Assembly: GCA_943333125.1 (NCBI GenBank)
Contig: CALQSB010000027.1
Span: forward strand, 1 to 38,557
DNA from: Chitinophaga pinensis
GTDB taxonomy: Bacteria > Bacteroidota > Bacteroidia > Chitinophagales > Chitinophagaceae
Length of the DNA stretch: 38,557 nucleotides
Direction of reading: 5' to 3'
Positions 26,531 through 34,844 of the stretch are shown here, piece by piece (the first letter of the stretch is position 1; each line of letters begins with the position of its first letter). Made by a program: the position numbers and the translations under genes. A model generated the notes under the pieces. It had not been told where the DNA came from and searched no databases. It worked only from the letters and a program-made list of their open reading frames with translations.

Positions 26531-27598
26531 ATGACCATCGCTGTTCAAATCAATTCTACTTCCAGCAACAATAATTTTTTTGGAGATTTTAATTATCTGC
26601 ATTTTTCATTGGTCGCCAGACGCTATAAGAATTTTAAAATAATATTTATCAGTGATCAGCCTTTCGACCCTTGTATTTTTATCGAACCCAATATCGAACT
26701 CGTTACCTTAAGCCCGCAAATACGTAATGGCATTTTGGCAAAAATATGGTACACGGTTAAACTGCAAAAAATCCTGAAAAAAAATAAAATCGAATTCTTT
26801 TTTAGTAATTCTTATTTCTGTAATCTCAAACAACTGTCAAAGCAAATTATTTTAATTAATGATGATTCTTTTCTGAAAAAAAAGAGTATGGAAAAATATA
26901 TTCTTGCCAGTTCTTTTATCATTACGCCTAATGAATACATTCAAGTAAAATTAAGTGAGCGGTTTCCTGCACTCATCAATAAGTTATTATTTATCCCTCC
27001 TTTTATAAACGAAAATGTAAAGCCTATAAATTATAGTCAGAAGCAAGAAGTGAAAAATATTTTCAGCGACGGTGTTGATTATTTTTTATTATACGCAAAC
27101 AATACAACTACTGCTAATATTATAATGGCACTAAAAGCTTTTTCAATCTTTAAAAAATGGCAGCTTTCAAATATGAAACTGCTGATTGTTACAGGAGAAA
27201 AGCAAAATAAAAAACTATCAAAAGAAATTGAAAATTATAAATTCAGATCTGATGTAAAATTTTTTCCTGAAAACAATGTGGACGTACTTTGTTCGGCAGC
27301 TTATGCTTCTATTTTTTTTCCGGATGGATTGAAAATAGATAACAAAATGCTGAATGTTATGAAAATGAATATCCCTATACTGCTTCCCGAGCATGATTAT
27401 TATCAATCTTTCTATAAAGAATCGGCGCTTTACTTTTTAAATAATGAAAGTTCATTATCTCAAAAAATGATGCTCATTTATAAAGATGAAAGCACCAGAT
27501 CTTCGCTCATTAATTCTGCTCAATTAATCACTTCAGCACATAATCCGAATACCGCTGTCGAAAAAATAATCGATACAATTATAAATCCGAAGGTGTGA
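26531..27598 (+). CDS. Degenerate GT-B (GT4-like) glycosyltransferase
   Basis: 355 residues without signal peptide or membrane helix, in two domains. The C-terminal half resembles GT4 glycosyltransferases: a strand DYFLLYANN, then KLLIVTGEK, VKFFPENNVDVLCSAAYASI and KESALYFLNNE. The usual E-x7-E donor-binding motif (EGFGLPVLEAM-like) is replaced here by DGLKIDNKMLNVMKM: Asp for the first Glu and Asn for the second. It may therefore be a divergent enzyme or a non-catalytic relative. It lies 7 bp after the CorC-like gene and just before gldC. Confidence 0.65.
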   Translation: MTIAVQINSTSSNNNFFGDFNYLHFSLVARRYKNFKIIFISDQPFDPCIFIEPNIELVTLSPQIRNGILAKIWYTVKLQKILKKNKIEFFFSNSYFCNLKQLSKQIILINDDSFLKKKSMEKYILASSFIITPNEYIQVKLSERFPALINKLLFIPPFINENVKPINYSQKQEVKNIFSDGVDYFLLYANNTTTANIIMALKAFSIFKKWQLSNMKLLIVTGEKQNKKLSKEIENYKFRSDVKFFPENNVDVLCSAAYASIFFPDGLKIDNKMLNVMKMNIPILLPEHDYYQSFYKESALYFLNNESSLSQKMMLIYKDESTRSSLINSAQLITSAHNPNTAVEKIIDTIINPKV

Positions 27599-27607
27599 TA
27601 AACGTAT

Positions 27608-27615
27608 TACCTTTG
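27608..27615 (+). promoter_or_regulatory. Candidate -7 element of gldC
   Basis: TACCTTTG, a perfect match to TAnnTTTG, lies 14 bp before the gldC ATG. No TTTG is found at the -33 distance. Confidence 0.4.
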
Positions 27616-27629
27616 CGAAAAATAAAAAA

Positions 27630-27974
27630 ATGGAAAAATCTACCATAACCATAGATGTGATTTTAGATCCGAATAAAATACCTGAACAAATTAACTGGCA
27701 GGCCAGCGACAGTACAGCTGAGATGATTCAACGTTCTAAAGCGATGTGTCTTGCTTTTTGGGACGGAGCGGATAAATCTGCACTCCGGATTGATCTTTGG
27801 ACGAAAGATATGATGGTGGACGAAATGGGTGATTTCTTTTATCAAATGATGATGACCATGGCAGATACTTTTAAAAGAGCAACAAAAAATACCGTACTGG
27901 CTGAAGAAATGAAAACCTTTGCAAAAGATTTTTATAATAAATTCAGGGAGGATATGGTTAAAGATCAATCATAA
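27630..27974 (+). CDS. gldC: Gliding motility protein GldC
   Basis: A 114-residue cytoplasmic protein. The family core is clear: IDVILDPNKIPEQINWQASD at the N-terminus and LRIDLWTKDMMVDEMGDFFY in the middle, followed by MADTFKRATKN. GldC is needed for full gliding in Flavobacterium johnsoniae and interacts functionally with GldB; its biochemistry is unknown. It usually lies beside gldB. Here no gldB, nadE or other gld gene adjoins it. Confidence 0.92.
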   Translation: MEKSTITIDVILDPNKIPEQINWQASDSTAEMIQRSKAMCLAFWDGADKSALRIDLWTKDMMVDEMGDFFYQMMMTMADTFKRATKNTVLAEEMKTFAKDFYNKFREDMVKDQS

Positions 27975-28018
27975 AAATCATTTTAATTAAACTATCATTT
28001 CACTAAAAAATAAAAACT

Positions 28019-28468
28019 ATGTCACTCGAACTGAAAATCATGACCGAAATGAAAGAGGCCATGAAATCAAAAAACGAAGCTGCTTTAAGAGGACTACGGG
28101 CAATAAAAGCAGAGATTATAAAAGCCAAGACTGAACCCGGTGCATCAGGAGAAATTGACGAAGCAACAGAGCAGAAGTTTTTACAAAAAATGATGAAGCA
28201 ACGTAAAGATTCTCTGGAAATTTTTGTGAAACAGGGAAGAGAAGACCTCGCAGAAAAAGAAAGAGAAGAAATGCTGTTAATAGAAAGGTTCCTGCCACAA
28301 CAATTATCTGAAGCAGAAATCAGAGATGCCGTAAAATCAATTATTGCTGAAACAGGCGCAAGCTCTGCCGCAGATTTGGGAAAAGTTATGGGAGTTGCTT
28401 CAAAACAATTGGCAGGAAAGGCTGATGGAAAAACAATCAGCACTATCGTAAAAGAATTACTGGCATAA
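28019..28468 (+). CDS. GatB/YqeY domain protein
   Basis: A 149-residue helical protein with the YqeY layout: LKIMTEMKEAMKSKNEAALR at the start, LRAIKAEI, KQRKDSLEIF, and a C-terminal GatB-tail-like region with GKVMGVASKQLAGKADGK. The same C-terminal domain in GatB contacts tRNA in the amidotransferase; the free-standing protein has no settled function. Confidence 0.92.
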   Translation: MSLELKIMTEMKEAMKSKNEAALRGLRAIKAEIIKAKTEPGASGEIDEATEQKFLQKMMKQRKDSLEIFVKQGREDLAEKEREEMLLIERFLPQQLSEAEIRDAVKSIIAETGASSAADLGKVMGVASKQLAGKADGKTISTIVKELLA

Positions 28469-28514
28469 CCTGTTTTTTGGCTTGATAGTGATTGCCATCC
28501 TTAAATAAAGATCA

Positions 28515-29051
28515 ATGTTTATTGATATTTTTTTTATTGCTTTAATGTTCCTTGCGGTTTCTAAAGGAATAAATAATGGTCTGATTCGATCATTATTCTC
28601 TTTTATAGCCTTTTTTGTAGGATTGGCTGCAGCAATAAAACTTTCTGTTTTTTTAACCAATTATCTTTCTGCTAATTTTAATGCTCATGGCAAATGGTTG
28701 CCCTTTATTTCATTTATATTAATTTTTGCTTCATTTGTTATTTTGTTTTTTTATCTCGGAAAGTTTTTCGAGAAAACTACAGAAATACTGATGTTGGGAT
28801 GGCTTAATAAATTTGGAGGCGTTTGCCTGTACATGCTTTTGTATGGTATTATGTACAGTGTAATCTTATTTTATGGGAAACAAATGAATTTAATATCCGT
28901 TGAATATATAAGCAAGTCTATTTTTTACCCTTACGTAGAGCCTCTTGGACCATTACTCATCGATTCGCTTGGGAAAATAATCCCTTTATTTAAAGATCTG
29001 TTTTTACAGCTAGAGCAGTATTTTGATGAGATTCCGAATAAAATCAACTAA
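28515..29051 (+). CDS. CvpA-family membrane protein
   Basis: 178 residues with four hydrophobic segments and the CvpA-like start FIDIFFIALMFLAVSKGINN with the conserved G(x)RG-like turn GLIRSLFSF. The family is named after colicin V production in Escherichia coli; its molecular role is unknown, and it is often linked to envelope homeostasis. It lies 46 bp after the YqeY gene. Confidence 0.82.
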   Translation: MFIDIFFIALMFLAVSKGINNGLIRSLFSFIAFFVGLAAAIKLSVFLTNYLSANFNAHGKWLPFISFILIFASFVILFFYLGKFFEKTTEILMLGWLNKFGGVCLYMLLYGIMYSVILFYGKQMNLISVEYISKSIFYPYVEPLGPLLIDSLGKIIPLFKDLFLQLEQYFDEIPNKIN

Positions 29052-29129
29052 TATTTTCAAGTATTCTATGAATTAGCTTAATTTTAAGCCGATTGCAAAA
29101 AATAGCAGTTATTAAACAATTTTTTTAGG

Positions 29130-29906
29130 ATGGATTACTCAATAAAACAAGACGGAAAATTCAAGTTCATTGAAGAAGGCCAGGGTGAGACGTTAATGCT
29201 GCTTCATGGATTATTTGGCGCTTTGAGTAATTTCAGAAGCTTGATAGAACATTTCAAAAAAACACATAAGGTAGTTGTTCCAATGCTTCCTCTGCTCGAA
29301 CTTGATTTACTTCATACTTCTGTAGGTGGATTACAGAAATTTGTTAATCGCTTTATCGAACATCGTAATTATAACAATATTCATTTAATGGGCAACTCTC
29401 TTGGTGGACATGTGGGATTGGTTCATGTATTAAAAAAGCCAGAAAGAGTAAGGTCTCTAATTTTAACAGGAAGTTCGGGCTTATTTGAAAATGGCATGGG
29501 CGATTCTTACCCTAAACGAGGAGATAAAGAATACATCAGAACGAAAACACAATATACATTTTACGATCCGGCAATGGCTACTGATGAATTGGTAAATGAG
29601 GTTTTTGAAATTACCAACAACAGAATGAAGGTGATTAAAATCATAGCGCTGGCAAAAAGTGCTATTCGTAATAATTTGGGTGAAGAACTTAATCAAATCA
29701 AAATACCCACTTGTTTAATCTGGGGCAAAGACGACCGAATTACCCCTCCATTTGTTGGAGAAGAGTTTCATAAGCTAATCCCAAATAGTGAACTGCATTT
29801 TATTGATAAATGTGGTCATGCTCCAATGATGGAAGTGCCAGAGGAATTTAACCGAATTCTTGATGGATTTTTGATAAAACAAGCTTTGCCCTCAATTGCA
29901 ATTTAA
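29130..29906 (+). CDS. Alpha/beta-fold hydrolase
   Basis: A 258-residue cytoplasmic hydrolase. The oxyanion loop is LLHGLFGALSNF. The nucleophile elbow is GNSLGGH with S90, the acid D202 in GKDDRITPP and the base H230 in DKCGHAPMMEVP, so the triad is complete. It resembles the BioH/MhpC-type group; substrate unknown. Position 61 begins LHTSVGGL, part of a cap region. Confidence 0.88.
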   Translation: MDYSIKQDGKFKFIEEGQGETLMLLHGLFGALSNFRSLIEHFKKTHKVVVPMLPLLELDLLHTSVGGLQKFVNRFIEHRNYNNIHLMGNSLGGHVGLVHVLKKPERVRSLILTGSSGLFENGMGDSYPKRGDKEYIRTKTQYTFYDPAMATDELVNEVFEITNNRMKVIKIIALAKSAIRNNLGEELNQIKIPTCLIWGKDDRITPPFVGEEFHKLIPNSELHFIDKCGHAPMMEVPEEFNRILDGFLIKQALPSIAI

Positions 29907-29946
29907 CAAGAGAAAATAACCTTGCTCATTTGCTCTTGTCATTTTT
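29906..29946 (+). terminator. Possible terminator after the hydrolase gene
   Basis: ACAAGAG (29906-29912) and CTCTTGT (29933-29939) form a 7-bp stem with a 20-nt loop, followed by CATTTTTAATTTT. The long loop makes it weak. The left arm and flank resemble 22101-22120. Confidence 0.35.
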
Positions 29947-29979
29947 AATTTTAGATTTACCCTTGTAAAATGTTTAACA

Positions 29980-30642
29980 ATGCTTACTTCAGAATTAATA
30001 AATCAAAGTATACCTCAGCTTAAATTACAAGATACGGTTGCTAAAGCCAAACAGCTGATTAATGATTTTAAATTAACCCATCTTCCCGTAGTTTCAGGAA
30101 AGAAGTATCTGGGAATGATCAGCGAAGAAGATTTGCTAGATACCGAAGACGATAAGACGACCATAGAAAATATTCAGGAGAATTTCATGCTCATTTATAT
30201 TCAGGATGATGTGCATTTTTTAAATGCCATCAGTTATTGCAATCAATACGAAACAAATGTGGTTCCGGTAATTGACAAATCTGCAGAATTTATTGGAGTA
30301 ATAACCTCTTCTTATTTACTTAAAACAATTGGTGATTTTTCGGGAGCCAATGAAATCGGCGGATTAATTATTCTCGAAATGGAAAGAACACAATTTTCCA
30401 TTTCTGAAATCAGCAGAATAGTAGAAACCAATGATTGTACCATTTTGCACCTCAATACAACGACTAATCCATTGAGCGGAATTCTTACGGTAACACTGCA
30501 TATCAACAAAAAAGAAATATCTGCTGTGCTGGCAACTTTCGAAAGATTTGAATACAAGGTCCTGCACCAGTTTGGAACAAAAATATATGAAGACAAATCT
30601 GATGTCAATTATAAAAATCTCATGAATTATCTGGATATGTAA
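29980..30642 (+). CDS. CBS-pair protein with ACT-like C-terminus
   Basis: A 220-residue cytoplasmic protein. Two CBS repeats span about residues 1-125 (first with LTHLPVVSGKKYLGMISEEDL, second with NVVPVIDKSAEFIGVITSSYL). The remainder (about 135-215), with GGLIILEMERTQFSISEISR and ILTVTLHINKKE, resembles an ACT-type ligand domain. CBS pairs bind adenine nucleotides, so a sensor function is likely, with partner unknown. It precedes the POTRA-barrel and nadK genes in a close run (44 and 12 bp gaps), a grouping I associate with Bacteroidota nadK loci. Confidence 0.85.
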   Translation: MLTSELINQSIPQLKLQDTVAKAKQLINDFKLTHLPVVSGKKYLGMISEEDLLDTEDDKTTIENIQENFMLIYIQDDVHFLNAISYCNQYETNVVPVIDKSAEFIGVITSSYLLKTIGDFSGANEIGGLIILEMERTQFSISEISRIVETNDCTILHLNTTTNPLSGILTVTLHINKKEISAVLATFERFEYKVLHQFGTKIYEDKSDVNYKNLMNYLDM

Positions 30643-30686
30643 TTTTTTAAAGAAATAAGTTTTCATGGTTAAGCGAATTTTTAAAG

Positions 30687-32135
30687 ATGGAACAAATTAA
30701 ATGGATATTATTTTTTATTAGTTTGCTTTCTTTTGGAAATACTTTCTCACAACCCAGCAACCCCACCACAGATTTCTATACAGAAATCAATCAGAAAACA
30801 AAAATAGATTCTACTTGTAAAATTCTGCTGACCTCTGTAATCATTACCGGAAATAAAAAAACGAAAGACTATGTTATTCTGAGAGAAATGAATATTAAAA
30901 CGGGAGATTCTATCACTGCTTCAAAACTCTATGATAAACTTAAAGAATCGAGAAATCTCATTTATAATACAAATCTTTTTTCTATAGTTGAAGTTGTGCC
31001 TTATTTGTCTAACGCTTTCGAATTTACAATAAGCATTCATGTAATAGAAAAATGGTACATCTACCCTACTCCTCAATTCAAATTGGTAGATAGAAATTTT
31101 AATGACTGGCTCAAAACTTATCATGCTGATTTAAAGAGAGTGAATTATGGAATGAGGTTCAGCCATTACAATGTGAGTGGCCGTGGTGATCAGCTAAATA
31201 TAGAATTGATTAATGGATATACCCGTAATTATTCTGCGTCTTATGTTGCTCCTTACAGCAACGCTAAATTAACAGAAGGATTTTCTGTGGGTATGGGCTA
31301 TTCTCAAAATAAGGAATTGTCTTACCAAACTTCCTATAACAATAAACTGTTGTTATTTAAAACGGATCAATTTAACAGAACCAATTTTTACTTCAATGCC
31401 TCTTACCGAAAAAGAAAAGGTTTTTACAACCGTCATTTTTTTGCAATGCAATTTAATTACCTGCAGGTAAATGACAGCATTACTTCCTTTTATAATCCTA
31501 ATTATTTCAATAGCAATAAATCGAAAATGCCGATATTAGATTTAAGTTATGGATTTCAATATATCAACGTTAATAATATCAATTATCCGTTAAATGGTAA
31601 AATCTATACTTTCTCATTAACCAAGCGAGGATTGGGCATCAAAGGAGGAATTAACATGTTGACGCTGGATGCTTCTTACAGAAAATACTTCAGACACCCC
31701 CGACATTTTTATAGCAGCATTGCGATATTTTCAAAAATAACTTTGCCTTTTGAGCAAGCTTATATAAATCAGCGTGCATTGGGTTTTGGAGATTTTTATT
31801 TAAATGGATTTGAGTATTATGTTATAGATGGAGTAGCATCGGCACTTGCAAAATATAATCTGAGTAAAAAAATTGTTTCTTTTAAAATTCCTGTGCCTTT
31901 TAAAATAAAACAATTGCCTTATATCCCTTTTTCATTCTATGCCAAAACTTTTGCAAACTTTGGATTTGCTTACAATAAAAAAAAATGTGAAACCAACTTA
32001 AATAACCGGCTTCTTTATTCGGGAGGCTTTGGAATAGACATAATTTCGCTGTATGATCTTAAATTAAGCCTGGAATTCAGTTACAACCAATTAGGAGAAA
32101 AGGGGTTATTTTTACACGCGAGAAATATTTTATAA
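30687..32135 (+). CDS. Single-POTRA outer-membrane beta-barrel protein (Omp85-like)
   Basis: 482 residues. The signal peptide ends near residue 21 (NTFSQ). One POTRA-type domain spans about 42-120 (LLTSVIITGNKKTKDYVILREM, then KLYDKLKESRNLIYNTNLF). The rest is rich in alternating beta strands (GRGDQLNIELINGYT, GYSQNKELSYQT, ASYRKRKGFY), as in BamA/TamA-type barrels. BamA has five POTRA domains and about 800 residues, so this is not BamA. Role unknown; export or insertion of outer-membrane components is the family's known theme. It lies 12 bp before nadK. Confidence 0.78.
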   Translation: MEQIKWILFFISLLSFGNTFSQPSNPTTDFYTEINQKTKIDSTCKILLTSVIITGNKKTKDYVILREMNIKTGDSITASKLYDKLKESRNLIYNTNLFSIVEVVPYLSNAFEFTISIHVIEKWYIYPTPQFKLVDRNFNDWLKTYHADLKRVNYGMRFSHYNVSGRGDQLNIELINGYTRNYSASYVAPYSNAKLTEGFSVGMGYSQNKELSYQTSYNNKLLLFKTDQFNRTNFYFNASYRKRKGFYNRHFFAMQFNYLQVNDSITSFYNPNYFNSNKSKMPILDLSYGFQYINVNNINYPLNGKIYTFSLTKRGLGIKGGINMLTLDASYRKYFRHPRHFYSSIAIFSKITLPFEQAYINQRALGFGDFYLNGFEYYVIDGVASALAKYNLSKKIVSFKIPVPFKIKQLPYIPFSFYAKTFANFGFAYNKKKCETNLNNRLLYSGGFGIDIISLYDLKLSLEFSYNQLGEKGLFLHARNIL

Positions 32136-32147
32136 ATCTAGTCATTA

Positions 32148-33035
32148 ATGAAAATGAAAATAGCTATATACAGCAGGGGCATTGAAAATGATCAGCTAAA
32201 AGACATCCACCAGTTTTTTGACGAGTTGATCAGCAATGGCATTGAACCTGTTTTTTTTCAGGATTTTTTTAATCAGTTTTATTCTGCAATAAAATTAGAC
32301 GACAATAAATACTCCACCTTCAATTCTTTTGAGGATCTGGATGATAGTATTGAATGTCTGATCAGTTTGGGTGGAGACGGAACTTTGCTGGATACGGTCA
32401 CCCTTGTACGAGACAGTGGAATTCCAGTATTAGGTATTAATTATGGAAGACTAGGGTTTTTGGCCAATATAGGAAAAGAAGAAATCCATGCGGCTATTGA
32501 TGCTATTGCCAATAGAAAATATGTTATAGACAAAAGATCAATGGTTCATCTGGAAGCTAATGTTCCTTTATTTGGTAAAACACCTTATGGATTGAATGAG
32601 TTTACTATTCATAAAAAAGACAGTTCTCCGATGATCAAAATTCACACTTATTTGAATGGAGAATTTTTAAATACCTATTGGGCCGATGGCCTGATAGTAG
32701 CTACACCTACTGGATCTACAGGCTACTCGTTAAGTTGCAACGGGCCGGTTGTTTTTCCAGATAGCAGAAGTTTTGTAATCACCCCTGTTGCTCCGCATAA
32801 TCTAAACATCAGACCCATAATTGTTCCGGATAATAATATTATTTCTTTTGAATTAGAAGGACGTACAGATGGATTCGTGATTACTTTAGATAGCAGACGC
32901 GAAATTATCAGTAAGGAAGTTCAGCTCGCTATTAAAAAAGAAACCTTTGATATCAAGCTCATCAGAATGAACGAAAATCATTTTCTTCAAACACTGAGAG
33001 GAAAGCTTAGCTGGGGCTTAGATAAACGCAATTAA
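32148..33035 (+). CDS. nadK: NAD kinase
   Basis: A 295-residue kinase making NADP from NAD. The catalytic GGDGT motif (LISLGGDGTLLDTV) lies near residue 77, followed by GINYGRLGFLAN, NEFTIHKKD and the C-terminal TPTGSTGYSLSCNGP block. Two ATG codons, at 32148 and 32154, could start it. It is followed after 33 bp by the sensor kinase. Confidence 0.95.
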   Translation: MKMKIAIYSRGIENDQLKDIHQFFDELISNGIEPVFFQDFFNQFYSAIKLDDNKYSTFNSFEDLDDSIECLISLGGDGTLLDTVTLVRDSGIPVLGINYGRLGFLANIGKEEIHAAIDAIANRKYVIDKRSMVHLEANVPLFGKTPYGLNEFTIHKKDSSPMIKIHTYLNGEFLNTYWADGLIVATPTGSTGYSLSCNGPVVFPDSRSFVITPVAPHNLNIRPIIVPDNNIISFELEGRTDGFVITLDSRREIISKEVQLAIKKETFDIKLIRMNENHFLQTLRGKLSWGLDKRN

Positions 33036-33068
33036 TTTTTGTTTGTTAATATTTCGCAGATTAATATC

Positions 33069-34043
33069 ATGGCCAATAAGTCAAGAAAAATAAAAAATAT
33101 TTTAATTATCTACTGGTTTCTGCTTTTATATATCATTTCTGCATTGGTTTGGTGGTACGTTGCCCTTTCGAGGCAAAATGAACAAATGACTACATTTAAA
33201 TTACAGGAAATAAATAAATCCGGTCAGCATTATCAAAAGAACGTTGAAATGGTAATGAATGAAAACAAAAGAAAGACCGCTCAATATATTGGCGAAGGTT
33301 CAATCTTTTTTTTGTTGATCTCTGCTGGCGCCTTATTTCTTTTCAGGGCTGTTAAAAACCAGCTTAAAATTAGTCAGGAGCAGCAAAATTTTATGATGGC
33401 CATTACTCATGAATTAAAAACTCCGATTGCAGTAACTAAGCTTAATCTCGAAACGCTACAAAAAAGGAAACTTGATGAAGAACAACAGCAACGGCTCATT
33501 CGCAATACCCTTCAGGAAGCCAACCGCATGAACTCGTTATGCGATAATCTGTTATTGTCTTCTCAGATGGAATCACAGGCTTATGCTATTACCTTTGAAA
33601 AAATAAATATCAGTGATTTGATTTCTGGTTGTGTAAAAGATTTTATGGACAGATTTCCAGAAAGAAAAATCATCAAGGAAATTGAAAATAACTTATCCAT
33701 GACAGGAGATTTATTTTTATTGCAAATAGCTTTTAATAATCTAATTGAGAATGCAATAAAATATTCTCCGAAGGAAAATCCGGTGATGGTGAAACTTTAT
33801 CAGCAAGATCAATCTATTACCATCGAAGTAATTGATGAAGGTTCTGGAATTCCTGAACAGGATAAAAATAAAATATTTGAAAAATTTTACAGGACAGGCA
33901 CTGATGCAACAAAACATTCAAAAGGAACCGGACTTGGATTATATCTGGTAAAAAGAATTATTACTTCGCATCAGGGTTCTGTAACCGCAGAAAATAACCA
34001 TCCGAAAGGAACTAATTTTATGATACAATTAAATTCGTTGTGA
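33069..34043 (+). CDS. Membrane sensor histidine kinase
   Basis: 324 residues. Two membrane helices (about 10-32 and 76-94) frame a short periplasmic segment of some 45 residues with no recognisable ligand fold. The dimerisation domain carries H114 in AITHELKTPIAVTKLN. The ATPase domain has NNLIENAIKYSPKENP (N box), DEGSGIP (G1) and GTGLGLYLV (G2). Start ATG at 33069 is chosen; the longer frame opens with TTG at 33039, just after nadK. It overlaps in function with the response regulator 10 bp downstream. The signal is unknown. Confidence 0.92.
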   Translation: MANKSRKIKNILIIYWFLLLYIISALVWWYVALSRQNEQMTTFKLQEINKSGQHYQKNVEMVMNENKRKTAQYIGEGSIFFLLISAGALFLFRAVKNQLKISQEQQNFMMAITHELKTPIAVTKLNLETLQKRKLDEEQQQRLIRNTLQEANRMNSLCDNLLLSSQMESQAYAITFEKINISDLISGCVKDFMDRFPERKIIKEIENNLSMTGDLFLLQIAFNNLIENAIKYSPKENPVMVKLYQQDQSITIEVIDEGSGIPEQDKNKIFEKFYRTGTDATKHSKGTGLGLYLVKRIITSHQGSVTAENNHPKGTNFMIQLNSL

Positions 34044-34053
34044 TAAAATATAA

Positions 34054-34785
34054 ATGTTACAAAATAACTTTTCGATATTATTAGTAGAAGATGAAGAAAA
34101 TCTTCAGGAAGCTTTGAAACTCAATTTAGAGCTGGAAGGTTATGAAGTAAGCTGTTGTGCTGATGGAGCATCGGCTTTAAAAATTATTCATCAGGAATAT
34201 TTCGATTTGATTATTTTAGATGTGATGTTACCTGAAGTGGATGGTATAGCGGTATGTGAATCTATCCGATTACAAAATATTCAGATTCCCATTTTAATTT
34301 TAAGTGCAAAAAACAGCAGTTCCGACAGGGTTCTCGGCCTTAAGAAAGGTGCTGATGATTATCTTACAAAACCATTTAACTTAGAAGAACTTTTGTTGAG
34401 GGTTGATAAATTAATAAAGAAAAATGAACTCCTTACTTCTAAAAACAATACACCCGATCTTTATTATTTCGGGGAAAACAAAATAGATTTTAACGGATTG
34501 ATTTCCACCAATAAAAAGGGTAAGGAAATTTCGCTAACAAAAAAAGAAGCGATGTTACTGAAATTACTTATTGAAAATAAAAACGAAGTGGTAACCCGTG
34601 AAAAAATATTACAGGCGGTATGGGGTTATCATGTTTATCCAACAACAAGAACCATTGATAATTTTATTTTAAATTTCAGAAAATATTTTGAAGACGATTC
34701 TAAGAATCCTGTTTATTTTCATTCAGTAAGAGGAGTCGGATACAAATTCAGCCAAGCCCCCTCGATCCCCCAAGGGGGAAGTTGA
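34054..34785 (+). CDS. OmpR/PhoB-family response regulator
   Basis: 243 residues. The receiver domain has acidic E12/D13, phospho-acceptor D56 (LIILDVMLPEVDG) and the Lys of YLTKPF. The winged-helix domain (about 135-233) contains SLTKKEAMLLKLLIE, TREKILQAVWGY and SVRGVGYKF, the usual end of the family. Eleven more residues, SQAPSIPQGGS, follow and are encoded by a C/G-run repeat element that has entered the gene end. The cognate kinase is directly upstream. The 11-bp operator repeats at 2802 and 5937 are of a type bound by this family, but nothing ties this regulator to them. Confidence 0.93.
   Translation: MLQNNFSILLVEDEENLQEALKLNLELEGYEVSCCADGASALKIIHQEYFDLIILDVMLPEVDGIAVCESIRLQNIQIPILILSAKNSSSDRVLGLKKGADDYLTKPFNLEELLLRVDKLIKKNELLTSKNNTPDLYYFGENKIDFNGLISTNKKGKEISLTKKEAMLLKLLIENKNEVVTREKILQAVWGYHVYPTTRTIDNFILNFRKYFEDDSKNPVYFHSVRGVGYKFSQAPSIPQGGS
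34756..34778 (-). repeat. C/G-run repeat element, copy 2, inside the response regulator gene end
   Basis: The minus strand reads CCCCC-TT-GGGGG-ATCGA-GGGGG-C. It lies after the YKF codons of the regulator and supplies most of its last residues before the stop at 34783-34785. Related copies lie at 24580 and 38233. Confidence 0.7.
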
Positions 34786-34844
34786 ACCCTCGGAAGTACC
34801 CTGTTGTTTTGCCGTGAACGCACAAATTTTTTCTGCTTAATCAA

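Noticed and set aside
29076..29089. GCTTAA-TT-TTAAGC as a terminator before the alpha/beta hydrolase gene
   Set aside because: The 2-nt loop is too small, the stem is AT-rich and no T-tract follows.
33069..34785. The kinase/regulator pair as PhoR-PhoB acting on the 11-bp repeats
   Set aside because: The pair is a generic OmpR-class system, lies 27 kb away from the repeats, has no pst/phoU neighbour and no diagnostic PhoR domain. The link cannot be supported.
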